From: Dokdonella_A sp044227025
Lineage (GTDB): Bacteria > Pseudomonadota > Gammaproteobacteria > Xanthomonadales > Rhodanobacteraceae
DNA length: 64,000 nucleotides
Direction: 5' to 3'
Assembly (NCBI RefSeq): GCF_044227025.1
Contig: NZ_JBGAFX010000002.1
Span: forward strand, 700,772 to 764,771
This document shows, one piece after another, positions 7,981 through 15,831 of the stretch. Position 1 is the first letter of the stretch. The number at the start of each line of letters is the position of its first letter. A program made the translations under genes and the position numbers. The notes below the pieces were generated by a model, which saw nothing but the letters and a program-made list of their open reading frames with translations, was not told the origin of the DNA and ran no database searches.

Positions 7981-8364
7981 TCAGCGTCCCAGCGCGATTT
8001 TGAGGATGGCGAGCACGCTGGCCGCGGCGCCGAGGAAACAGAGGAACTTCACTGCGAGCTGCAGCGCCAGCTGGAAGCCGCGTGCGTGCACGTAGTCCTC
8101 GATCACCACCTGCAGGCCGAGTTGCGCGTGCCAGAACACGGCGACGACGAAGGCGAGCAGCAGCAACGCATTGCATGGCTGGGCGACGAGTGCGTGGCCG
8201 CCGGCGTAGTCCAGATGCAGCAGCGAGAGCACGGTCCAGACGAACCAGCCACCGAGCAGCACCAGCGCGACCGCGGTCACGCGCTGGGTGATGAAATGAT
8301 GCGCGCCCTGGCGGGCCGAGCCGAGGCCGAGCGCGTTCTTCAGTGGTGTGCGCAGGTGGCTCAT
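7981..8364 (-). CDS. sdhD: Succinate dehydrogenase membrane anchor subunit D
   Basis: A 127-residue membrane anchor of complex II. Three hydrophobic segments are visible (about 30-50, 62-82 and 107-125). QRVTAVALVLLGGWFVW and AVFWHAQLGLQVVIEDYVH match the family; the latter carries the His used in heme or quinone contacts and the conserved IEDYVH. The start overlaps the sdhC stop (ATGA at 8361-8364). Upstream in-frame codons lie inside sdhC and were rejected. Confidence 0.93.
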   Translation of the reverse strand: MSHLRTPLKNALGLGSARQGAHHFITQRVTAVALVLLGGWFVWTVLSLLHLDYAGGHALVAQPCNALLLLAFVVAVFWHAQLGLQVVIEDYVHARGFQLALQLAVKFLCFLGAAASVLAILKIALGR

Positions 8365-8756
8365 GCGCCACCCCGCTGCGCCAGCACGCAGGCCCAGACG
8401 AGGCCGGTCAGCACGAGGCTGCCGAGCGTGACGATCCAGCCGTTGCGAACGAACTGGGCCGGCGCGTAGCCGTACCCGAGGTCCTGTACCAGATGCCGGA
8501 TGCCATTGAGCAGGTGGTAGGCGAGCGCCCAGGTCCAGCCGAGCAGCAGGATCATGCCGATCCACGACCCGCAGAACGCGACGACTCGCGCCCATGCATC
8601 CGGCCCGCTGGCGAGCGCGAGCAGCGCCACGACGAGCAGGATCGTTCCGGCGGCGAGCGCGATGCCGGTCGCACGATGCAGGATCGAGGTGACCATCTGG
8701 ATCTGCCAGCGGTAGACGCCCAGGTGGGGAGATAGCGGTCGCGCAGTGGCTGGCAT
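8361..8756 (-). CDS. sdhC: Succinate dehydrogenase cytochrome b556 subunit
   Basis: A 131-residue cytochrome b anchor of complex II. RPLSPHLGVYRWQIQMVTS leads into SILHRATGIALAAG, the family motif near the quinone site, and AYHLLNGIRHLVQD holds the axial heme His. Three membrane segments are visible. I placed the start at MPATARPLSPHLG; an ATG ten codons further upstream (MNRQRLHEP) is also possible. The SDHAF4-like gene precedes it, and its stop overlaps the sdhD start. Confidence 0.95.
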   Translation of the reverse strand: MPATARPLSPHLGVYRWQIQMVTSILHRATGIALAAGTILLVVALLALASGPDAWARVVAFCGSWIGMILLLGWTWALAYHLLNGIRHLVQDLGYGYAPAQFVRNGWIVTLGSLVLTGLVWACVLAQRGGA

Positions 8757-8828
8757 GGCTGGCTCGTGCAGACGTTGTCGGTTCAAACCGCTGCGCGATG
8801 CGCGCCGTACCCTTGCGGGGAGTACGCA

Positions 8829-9008
8829 TCAGAAATCGATGCAGCGGCCGTTCAATTCCCAATCGCCGTACCGCGTCGGGTCGAGTCCCGAAGCACGCCC
8901 CCCGATCTCCGGCACCGACCCGGCCGGATGCTCCGCCGGCGCGTCCGTCGGGACACTGGCCAGCGCCGGTTTCGGCGGCTCGGTCGGGGAGGTCTTGGGT
9001 TCGGACAT
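8829..9008 (-). CDS. DUF1674 / SDHAF4-like SDH assembly factor
   Basis: A 59-residue protein with the DUF1674 signature at its C-terminus: PEIGGRASGLDPTRYGDWEL followed by NGRCIDF. Eukaryotic SDHAF4 binds flavinated SdhA and protects it before assembly with SdhB; bacterial DUF1674 proteins are its homologues. The N-terminal part (MSEPKTSPTEPPKPA...) is Pro/Ala-rich and probably disordered. A longer in-frame leader exists, but MSEPKT gives the usual size. It is the first gene of the operon, about 72 bp upstream of sdhC, and divergent from ygfZ across a 107-bp gap that must contain the SDH promoter. Confidence 0.88.
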   Translation of the reverse strand: MSEPKTSPTEPPKPALASVPTDAPAEHPAGSVPEIGGRASGLDPTRYGDWELNGRCIDF

Positions 9009-9115
9009 GGTGCGATGCGACGCAAAGGGTAAACCCTCACGCACCGATGAGACAACAGGCACCAGCGGGCAAGCCTGATACAGTGCGGGCTTCCCTCCGG
9101 TTTTTCGACGCACGC

Positions 9116-9925
9116 ATGACCGTCTCACTCGGCCCGGCCGCCCTCGTACGCATCGCCGGCCGCGACGCGGGCGCGTTCGCGCACGCGCAATTCACCAGCG
9201 ACGTGCGCGCACTGGCCGAGGGCGCCTGGCAATGGAGCGCGTGGCTCGACGCACAGGGTCGCGCGCGCGCGTTCTTTTTGTTGCTGCGCGTCGGCGCGGA
9301 AGAGTTGCTCGCCTGGCAACCCCTCGGCGAAACGGCAACGATGACCACAGCGCTCGCGCGCTTCGTGTTTCGCGCCGCAGTGCGCATCGAACCGATCGAT
9401 GCGACGGTCGAAGCCATCGTTGTCCAAACCGATGCGCTGGAAGCGGGCCGGGTCGCCCATTCCGACGCAGGTTGGACGCTCATGCTCACCGACGGTCGCG
9501 CCGTCCGGCTCGCGCCGGGCGATCCGCGCCCGGCGGATGCGCCGGCGCTTGCACAATGGCGCCAGCGGGACGTGGAAGCGCGCCTGCCCCTGCTCCCTGC
9601 GGCAATGGCCGGCGAATGCACCCCGCAGGCACTCGATCTCGAATCGATCGACGCGATCCGCTTCGACAAGGGCTGTTACCCCGGGCAGGAGATCGCCGCG
9701 CGCCTGCACTTTCGCGGCGGCAACAAGCGCCACCCGCATCGGGCAACGGTCCAGGGATCGGCCATCGTCGAAGCCGGCGACGAACTGTTCGACCCGACCG
9801 GCGGCGTCGCAGGAAGGATTCTGTATGTCGCAGGTTCGACGCCACAACGCGCGCTCGCCGTGCTCGCCGACGGCAGTTCGCACAGGCTGACGACCAATGC
9901 CGGTGCCATCCTGCTGATCGACTGA
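9116..9925 (+). CDS. ygfZ: YgfZ/GcvT-family folate-binding protein (Fe-S cluster and tRNA modification factor)
   Basis: A 269-residue YgfZ-type protein, which uses tetrahydrofolate and a redox-active Cys to support certain Fe-S enzymes, including MiaB. The signature KGCYPGQE is present (residues 185-192), preceded by LDLESIDAIRFD and followed by IAARLHFRGGNKR. N-terminal FTSDVRAL and AWLDAQGRARAFF match the GcvT-like fold. ATG at 9116 was chosen; an upstream GTG (9083) in the same frame is also possible. It is divergent from the SDH operon, a plausible pairing because complex II needs three Fe-S clusters. Confidence 0.93.
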   Translation: MTVSLGPAALVRIAGRDAGAFAHAQFTSDVRALAEGAWQWSAWLDAQGRARAFFLLLRVGAEELLAWQPLGETATMTTALARFVFRAAVRIEPIDATVEAIVVQTDALEAGRVAHSDAGWTLMLTDGRAVRLAPGDPRPADAPALAQWRQRDVEARLPLLPAAMAGECTPQALDLESIDAIRFDKGCYPGQEIAARLHFRGGNKRHPHRATVQGSAIVEAGDELFDPTGGVAGRILYVAGSTPQRALAVLADGSSHRLTTNAGAILLID

Positions 9926-9991
9926 TCCGACTGCGAACGGCCTGCATTGCCGTCGGGAAAGCGATCCCGGCGGGGCCCGATTGCGTGTCAA

Positions 9992-10149
9992 TCAGGGACT
10001 TGCGCGCCCGGTCCCGAGGCGGCGATGCGACGGTCGCCATGCCTGAGACCCGGTTAAGCCCACCTGAATGGCCGGACCGCCGTTCAGCGACAAGTGCTCC
10101 ATTCTCCAGTACATTCAATTCCACGCCCTGACCAATCAGGGCGTTTTTG
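9992..10149 (+). ncRNA. Candidate structured RNA with its own terminator
   Basis: The 508-bp gap between ygfZ and the SleB-type gene contains a stretch that folds into nested helices and ends in a canonical terminator. Visible pairings are ACTTG with CAAGT as closing stem, AGGC with GCCT, GGCGA with TCGCC around a short loop, and an 8-bp stem CTGAATGG / CCGTTCAG (one G-U pair). A rod with a side hairpin in the 3' strand recalls 6S RNA, but I could not match 6S consensus bases, and no tmRNA, SRP RNA or RNase P signature is present. It could be an independent small RNA or the structured 3' end of the ygfZ message. The 5' end is a guess. Confidence 0.4.
10123..10149 (+). terminator. Rho-independent terminator
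   Basis: A perfect 9-bp stem ACGCCCTGA / TCAGGGCGT with loop CCAA runs straight into TTTTT on the plus strand. It ends either the ygfZ transcript or the candidate RNA just upstream. The left arm CCCTGA can alternatively pair with TCAGGG at 9992-9997, a possible switch between two structures. Confidence 0.88.
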
Positions 10150-10433
10150 TATCCACTATCTTGTTTTCCATGAGCTTTTCGGACGACTGCCGTTGACCTG
10201 AGGCCGGCAGCCGACCACGACGCAGAGGCGTCGGCACGTGGCAAAACGTCGGAGCGACTGCCGGGGTGGCAGACGCGACTGACGGGCGCAGCACGCATGG
10301 CTCGGTCATGCAGGCGCCGCAGATTCATTCCAATTCGATTGGCAGCTCGACCAGCCGGCGGCAGTTCGCCGGCGGACGCAATGGCGCATGCGCCGCGGCG
10401 ACCGGGTCGTGCCACCGACTGAGAGAGGTGTGC

Positions 10434-10871
10434 ATGAAACTATCCTTCCTGTTGTGGCTGACTTCGATGCTGCCGCAGCCCGCCGCGGACCATGTCTGCC
10501 TGGCGACCACGGTTTATCTGGAGGCGCGCAGCGAATCGAAGGTGGGCCAGATGGCGGTCGCAGAGGTGGCGATGCGCCGCCGCGAAAGCGGACGCTGGGG
10601 TCCAACCGTGTGTGACGTCGTGCGATCGCCCGGCCAGTTCGCGACGACGACCATGCGCAGCGACTATCCGATCGCCAATCCGGCTGCGTGGAAGACGGCG
10701 GTCGAGATCGCCGGCCGCTCGCTCGCGATGTGGTCGCAGCCGCGCAACCAGCGCAAGTTCGTGGTGCCGAATGCCGACCACTTCGTACTTGCCGATTCGG
10801 TATCGCCTGTCTGGATCAAGGGCCCGCCGCTGGCGACGATCGGCGCGCACAACTTCTACCGCATCAACTGA
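10434..10871 (+). CDS. SleB/CwlJ-type cell wall hydrolase
   Basis: A 145-residue protein of the SleB (Hydrolase_2) family of peptidoglycan lytic enzymes. The family core YLEARSESKVGQMAVAEVAM (about 28-47) carries the candidate catalytic Glu. It is followed by VCDVVRSPGQF, and the C-terminus has PNADHFVLADS and GAHNFYRIN, the usual ending. A weak hydrophobic N-terminus (MKLSFLLWLTSMLPQPAA) suggests export. The start has a good GAGAGAGG Shine-Dalgarno about 7 bases upstream. Despite the name, this family is common in non-sporulating proteobacteria. The roughly 280 bp between the terminator and this start hold no gene I can support. Confidence 0.85.
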   Translation: MKLSFLLWLTSMLPQPAADHVCLATTVYLEARSESKVGQMAVAEVAMRRRESGRWGPTVCDVVRSPGQFATTTMRSDYPIANPAAWKTAVEIAGRSLAMWSQPRNQRKFVVPNADHFVLADSVSPVWIKGPPLATIGAHNFYRIN

Positions 10872-10875
10872 ATTC

Positions 10876-10984
10876 GATGAGCCGAGCAGGATCGGCTCTC
10901 CAAAGGCACACCGGGCGGAGCACAGCAGCTCGCTCCGCTGCCCTCGCGTCGCCGACGCCGATGGCCGAGCAAGCTCGGCTCATC
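10876..10984. repeat. Inverted-repeat element between convergent genes
   Basis: The 12-bp arms GATGAGCCGAGC and GCTCGGCTCATC bound a 109-bp element that nearly fills the gap between the SleB-type gene and the convergent lipoprotein gene. Inside is a further GCGGAG / CTCCGC hairpin. It is REP- or MITE-like and is not the same as the other repeats in this window; it may serve as a bidirectional terminator. Confidence 0.7.
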
Positions 10985-10995
10985 AGCGGACCCGC

Positions 10996-11478
10996 TCAGC
11001 GCAGGCGCATGAGGCGGTTGTCGCGGATCATGACGCGATCGCCCGGACGCAGGTCATCGTTGTCCCACTGCGTGACGGTCGCCCAGCGGCCATCGTCGAG
11101 GCGCACCTGGAACTGCCACGCCTCGCGGTCGCTGCCGCGTCCATTCGAGTCTCGTTCGATCGCGTTGCCGGCGAAACCGCCCGCGACTGCACCTGCGACC
11201 GTCGCCGCCGTGCGGCCGTCGCCGCGCCCGATCGTGCTTCCGAGCACGCCGCCGATGATCGCGCCGAGCACGGCTCCGCCGCCGCTCGTGCTGTTCTCGC
11301 GCACATAGACGCGACCGACTTCGCGCACGACGCCGCAGCGCGAACAGTCGTATGCGGCGCGCCTCTGGTAGTAGGCGTCATCGTAGACCCGGGCACGCGG
11401 CGGAGTCGCCACGCAACCCACCAGGGCGACGCCCGTCGCCGCCACCATCGCCATCGACAGAACCTTGCTGCTCATCAT
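10996..11478 (-). CDS. Glycine-zipper 2TM outer-membrane lipoprotein (SlyB/Pcp type)
   Basis: A 160-residue lipoprotein. The signal peptide ends in the lipobox VALVGC (Cys about 22). A pair of CxxC-like cysteines (YDCSRCGVV) precedes the glycine zipper, GGGAVLGAIIGGVLGSTIG and AATVAGAVAGGFAGNAIE, two Gly-x3-Gly helices as in SlyB and 17-kDa antigens. The C-terminal part is a small beta-rich domain (WQFQVRLDDGRWATVTQ...LRPGDRVMI). The start MMSSKVLS was preferred over an upstream ATG because it gives a standard signal peptide. It is probably periplasmic-facing in the outer membrane and involved in envelope integrity. Confidence 0.87.
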   Translation of the reverse strand: MMSSKVLSMAMVAATGVALVGCVATPPRARVYDDAYYQRRAAYDCSRCGVVREVGRVYVRENSTSGGGAVLGAIIGGVLGSTIGRGDGRTAATVAGAVAGGFAGNAIERDSNGRGSDREAWQFQVRLDDGRWATVTQWDNDDLRPGDRVMIRDNRLMRLR

Positions 11479-11627
11479 CACTCGCCTCTGTTGGGTGTGT
11501 TGCGCCATGGTCAGGCCTGCTCCCTAAAGAGGCGATGAACGGGCTGTGCGAGGGCCGAACGTCCTGATTCCCCTGCCGATCCCCGCGCGCTTCAGCTAGC
11601 ATCCGCGAGTCGCCCCGGAACCCGCTC

Positions 11628-12830
11628 ATGACCCAACCGCAGACCGTGACCGTGGATCAATTGCGCGATCTCGACGTCGACGACGCGGTGACGCGTCTCG
11701 CGCCGCTGCCGGATGCCTCGGTCGCACGCCTGCTGCATGCACTCGGCCCTGGCCGCGCGGTCGCGATTCTCGATCGTTTCGGGGTCGAGCGCCGCCGCAT
11801 GATCGCGTTCGCCGCCGGCCAGGGCGAGGATGGCCAGTGGTTGAACAGCCAGCAGTGGCCGGAAGGCTCGATTGGTCGCCTGATGGAGCCGGCACCAGCC
11901 GTTTTCACCGAGGAAGCGACCGCGTCCGAGGTCATCGAGACCTTGCGCCCGATCGTCTCGCACACCCTGGTCACCTACGTCTTCGTGGTCGACGCGCGCA
12001 GACACCTCAGCGGCATCGTCGCCTTCCGCGAGCTCGCGTTCGCGCAGCCTCAGCAGCGCCTGGCCGAGATCATGGTCAGCCGCCCGTTCGCATTGCGACC
12101 CCAGGACAACGTCATCGACGCGATGCGCGAAGTCGTGCGCCGCCACTATCCGGTGTATCCAGTCTGCGATGCGGACGGACGCCTGGTCGGACTCGTGCGG
12201 GGCGCGGTCATCTTCGAAGAACAGGCGTTCGAGATCAGCGCGCAGGCCGGCGCGATGGTCGGTGTCGAGCGCGAAGAGCGCCTCGCCACGCCGTGGCAGC
12301 GCGCGCTGCGCTTCCGCCACCCGTGGCTGCAACTCAACCTCGTCACCGCGTTCGTCGCGGCAAGCGTGGTCGGGCTGTTCCAGGACACGGTCAACCGCAT
12401 CGTGCTGCTCGCGGTGTTCATACCGGTGTTGTCGGGCCAATGCAGCAACACCGGATGCCAGTCGCTGGCGGTCACCTTGCGCGGCATGACGCTCGGCGAA
12501 CTGAAGGCATCGCGCGCCGGCGCGCTGCTGTGGAAAGAAACGTGGCTCGGATTCCTTAACGGCGTACTCACCGGCGTAGTCGCAGCCATCGGCATGTTCT
12601 GGCTGGCACACCACCAGCAGCATCCGCAGGCCTTGATGCTTGCCGCCATCACCTTCGTTTCCATGATCGGCAGTTGCGCACTTTCCGGCGTGGCCGGCGC
12701 TGCGGTTCCGCTCGCGCTCAAGCGCATGGGCGCCGATCCGGCGACCGCCTCCAGCATCTTCCTGACCACCGCGACCGACGTGCTCAGCATGGGCCTGTTC
12801 CTAGGCCTCGCTGCCTGGCTTATCGCATGA
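11628..12830 (+). CDS. mgtE: Magnesium transporter MgtE
   Basis: A 400-residue MgtE-type Mg2+ channel, shorter than the usual roughly 450. Residues 1-75 are a short MgtE N-domain (RLAPLPDASVARLLHALGPGRAVAIL). Residues about 85-205 are two CBS domains (GRLMEPAPAVFTEEATASEV; EIMVSRPFALRPQDNVIDAM), which sense Mg2+ in this family. Residues about 235-400 form five membrane helices, with FIPVLSGQCSNTGCQSLAVTLRG in the pore region. The acidic residues of the N-domain that gate the channel are partly lost with its shortening. No convincing magnesium riboswitch was seen upstream. Confidence 0.93.
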   Translation: MTQPQTVTVDQLRDLDVDDAVTRLAPLPDASVARLLHALGPGRAVAILDRFGVERRRMIAFAAGQGEDGQWLNSQQWPEGSIGRLMEPAPAVFTEEATASEVIETLRPIVSHTLVTYVFVVDARRHLSGIVAFRELAFAQPQQRLAEIMVSRPFALRPQDNVIDAMREVVRRHYPVYPVCDADGRLVGLVRGAVIFEEQAFEISAQAGAMVGVEREERLATPWQRALRFRHPWLQLNLVTAFVAASVVGLFQDTVNRIVLLAVFIPVLSGQCSNTGCQSLAVTLRGMTLGELKASRAGALLWKETWLGFLNGVLTGVVAAIGMFWLAHHQQHPQALMLAAITFVSMIGSCALSGVAGAAVPLALKRMGADPATASSIFLTTATDVLSMGLFLGLAAWLIA

Positions 12831-12892
12831 CCGGACGCGCGCATGCCATCCTTCACGTGGCCGCGCGCGTCCGCGCGCGTTAACCTCGGCGA

Positions 12893-15287
12893 ATGTCCCA
12901 CCCGGTCTACCACTTCGGCGATTGCCGCGTCGATCCGCTCGCGCGCGAGTTGCATCGCGACGGCACGCTGCTGGCGCTGTCGCCAAAGGTATTCGACTGC
13001 CTCGTCTACCTGATCGAACACCGCGATCGCGCAGTCGGTCGCGACGAACTCATCGCCGCGGTATGGGGCAAAGCCGACGTCAGCGACACCTTGCTCGGGC
13101 AGACCCTGCTGAAGGCACGGCGTGCAGTGGGCGACGACGGCAACGAACAGAACGCGATCCGCACGATCCCGCGCTTCGGCTATCGCTGGGTGCGTGAGCT
13201 GACCATGTCGAGCGTGGCTACCGACGAAACGGCCGCCACCGGGATCGGCGACTCCGCCACGGACCACGCGGTCGCCGATGCTCCGACGAGCAACGCCGAA
13301 CCAACTTCTGCGGTCGCCCCGCGCAGGCGGGCGTCGCGGCAATTGGGTGTCGTACTCATCGGCGCATTCGCGCTGCTGCTCGCGCTCGGCACGTTCATCT
13401 GGAATCGCCTGCACGGTCCGGTCGAAACCAGCAGCGTCGCTGCCGACGCCCTGGTGGTGTTGCCCGCGCACGTGGAATCGAGCGAGGAATGGGCGTGGCT
13501 GCGCCTGGGCCTCATGGATCTGGTCGCATCGCGCCTGCGTCAGGCGGGTCGAACCGTCGCCCCGAGCGACACGGTGGTCGCGGCCTGGCGTACAGCGGGC
13601 AACGATGCCGGGGCGGGGACCGATGCCGCGGCTCGGGTCGGCGCGCTCACTGGAGCGCGCAAGATCGTCATTCCGCGCGTTTCACGCGGCGCCGAAGACT
13701 GGCTGGTGGAACTGGAACTGCGTGAGGGCGACGGCACTCCGCAACGCGTGCGCAGCCAGGGCCATGATCCGATCGAGACCGCGCGCGGCCAGCGATCGCC
13801 TGCTGTTGCTGCTCGGCGCGACGCCGCCGGCGCGTCACGCCGAAACGTCCTCGTTGTCGCTCGACGAACTCGACCAGCGCGTGCAGGCAGCCCTGCTCGG
13901 CGACGATTTCACTGTCGCGCGCGCGATGATCGAATCCGCACCGGTGGCGCTGCGGGAAGCACCGGCGATGCGTGTCCGCCTCGCCCAGATCGACTATCGC
14001 GTAGGTCGGTTGCCGGCGGTGCGCAGCAACCTCGAACAGGTGCTCCCGCGTGTCTCCGCGCAGGATGATCCGATCCTGCGGGCCCGCGCACTGCACATGC
14101 TCGGCGCAATCACCGTGCGTGAGGATCGCAGCGCCGACGCGATCCCGATCTTCGGCGAGGTAATACGCCTGACCGAATCCGCGCGCGAACCCGGCGTGCT
14201 CGGCCAGGCGTATACCGGGCTCGCTGCCGCCCTGACCAACCTTGCGCGCTACGACGAGGCGGCGAATGCACTTGCGCATGCCCGCATCGCCCTCGTCCTC
14301 GCCAACGACACGCTCGCGCTCGCACGCGTCGATGCCAACCAGGGCATCCTCGACAACAACCGTGGTCGCCACGCCGAGGCGTTGCCGGTACTGCAGCGTG
14401 CGGCAGCGCGCTTGCGCCAGTTCGGTGCGCTGAACGACCTCGCCATGACCCTGACCGCGCAGATGAAGGCGGAACTGGGCTTGCTGGATGCGAAGGCGGC
14501 GCTGGCTACCGCTGAATCGCTGCTGCCGCAGCGCGGCCTCGTCGCGAATCCGCGCAGCCGCGGCAACTTCGACCTGCAACGCGCGAACGCACTGGCGGCG
14601 AGCGGACGACTGCGCGAAGCGCGTGCCCTGATCGCCGAACTGATGGGCGACGCCTCGCTGGCGAGCGAGGCGGAGCTGCCTGGCAGCATCGCGACTGCGG
14701 ATGCGGGTTTGCGACTCGCCGCGGGCGACGCGAGCGCGGCGATCGAATCCGCGCGCCGCGCCACCTCGACCCTGCCGACCATAGACGAGGCGCATGTGCG
14801 GGCGCAGGCCTGGTTGCTGCTGGTGCGCGCGCTGCGCGCGATGGGCCGGATCGATGCGGCGCGCGACCAGTCGACGCAGTTCACCGAGTGGTCGAAGTCG
14901 CACGGCGACATGCCGGGGGTTACGCTGTTCGCCGCCCTCGCCGCAGCGGAACAGGCGCGCAGCGAGCATCGCGGCGACGAAGCCGACGCCGCGTTCGCGA
15001 CGGCGCTCGCCGATGCCGAACGCTGGGGCGTGCCGAGGGATATCGTGGTCGTCGCCGCATCCTGGGGCGACAGCTTGCTGGCCGACGCACGCCTGGATCG
15101 TGCCGGCGCTGTGATCGGCCGCATTGCGCGCTGGGCCGAGCAGGATTTCGAGTGCGCGATGTTGCAGGCACGCCTGTATGCGGCGCTCGGTCAGCACGAC
15201 GCTGCGCAAAAGGCCGAAGCGCGGGCGCGCCTGCTCGCCGGCGAGCGGCCGGTCGTGTCATCCGCCGGCGCCCGCGACGCCGGCTGA
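12893..15287 (+). pseudogene. CadC-like winged-helix regulator with TPR sensor, frameshifted
   Basis: Two overlapping frames together encode one protein of about 800 residues. The first frame gives an OmpR/CadC-type DNA-binding domain (YHFGDCRVDPLARELHRDG... RTIPRFGYRWV, residues 1-100), a Ser/Ala/Pro linker, one membrane helix (LGVVLIGAFALLLALGTFIW, about 150-169) and the start of the periplasmic region. It loses homology at ETARGQRSP. The second frame continues naturally from AASDRLLLLLG into a series of TPR-like helices up to 15287. The switch falls in the run GCGCGCGG at 13781-13788, where one extra base or two missing bases would explain it. It may be a true inactivating slip, phase variation, or a sequencing error. 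Confidence 0.85.
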
Positions 15288-15507
15288 AAGTCCTTCCGCA
15301 AACAACGACCCCCGTGCCGTGCATGGCGCGCGAACAGAAAACGAATGGATCGCGAGTGCGCGCCGCCGCGGCGTGCCTGATGCTCGTGCCACTGCTTGCA
15401 TCCCATCCAGTCGCCATCGGCGCCGGTCGTACGGTCCCGCTGCGCACGCTCCCCGATCGGACAGTCCCCCACTACCGATCGGCCCGCCGCCGCCTCTCCC
15501 TCAGGCG

Positions 15508-15722
15508 GCGGCGGACTCTTTTGCAGTCCTCGTCCCGCAGCAAGGCCTATTTCACCACCCGCTTGCGTGATGCTGCTCCGGCTGCAGGCAGCCTCGCGGA
15601 CCAAGTCGTCGTATTGCGGCGAGTCCTGCATCGAGCCCGGTTCGCCCCGGCGCAGGCCGGCACGCCAAGCGCTGCGGCTGCATCCAGCGCATCATCGCGG
15701 CGCAAACGCGTGGGCCGGGGCC
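15508..15722 (-). pseudogene. Decayed, internally deleted fragment of folP
   Basis: This stretch resembles two separate parts of the intact folP at 17558-18451. The right part shares GGCACGCCAAGCGC and TCGCGGCGCAA and translates as RRDDALDAAAALGVPAC, against RRDGALDAAAALGVPVC in FolP. Next to it, TCGTCGTATTGCGG and CCTGCATCGAG match the HYDDVVA / QVAPH region. The left part shares AGTCCTCGTCCC and GCTTGCG with the folP 3' end and a little beyond its stop. Frames are broken and the middle of the gene is missing. The surrounding 15288-15831 holds nothing else I can support. Confidence 0.6.
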
Positions 15723-15831
15723 GGAGCCGATCGCCGCATTCCAGCAGCAGCCATGGCAACGTTTGCCACGTGCCGCAATCGCGCGCAGCATACCCGGAAC
15801 TCCAGCATGTACCGAGCATCAGGAGGCGATC

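Noticed and set aside
8798..9115. N-terminal extension of ygfZ
   Set aside because: It would run antisense through the SDHAF4-like gene; the family N-terminus starts at or near 9116.
9950..10150. tmRNA, SRP RNA or RNase P RNA
   Set aside because: No tRNA-like end with CCA, no GGAAGCAGCC-type SRP loop and no RNase P signature; only a generic structured RNA can be claimed.
12831..12892. Alternating GCGC tract before the CadC-like gene as a regulatory site
   Set aside because: Simple GC-rich sequence without a clear palindrome or promoter.
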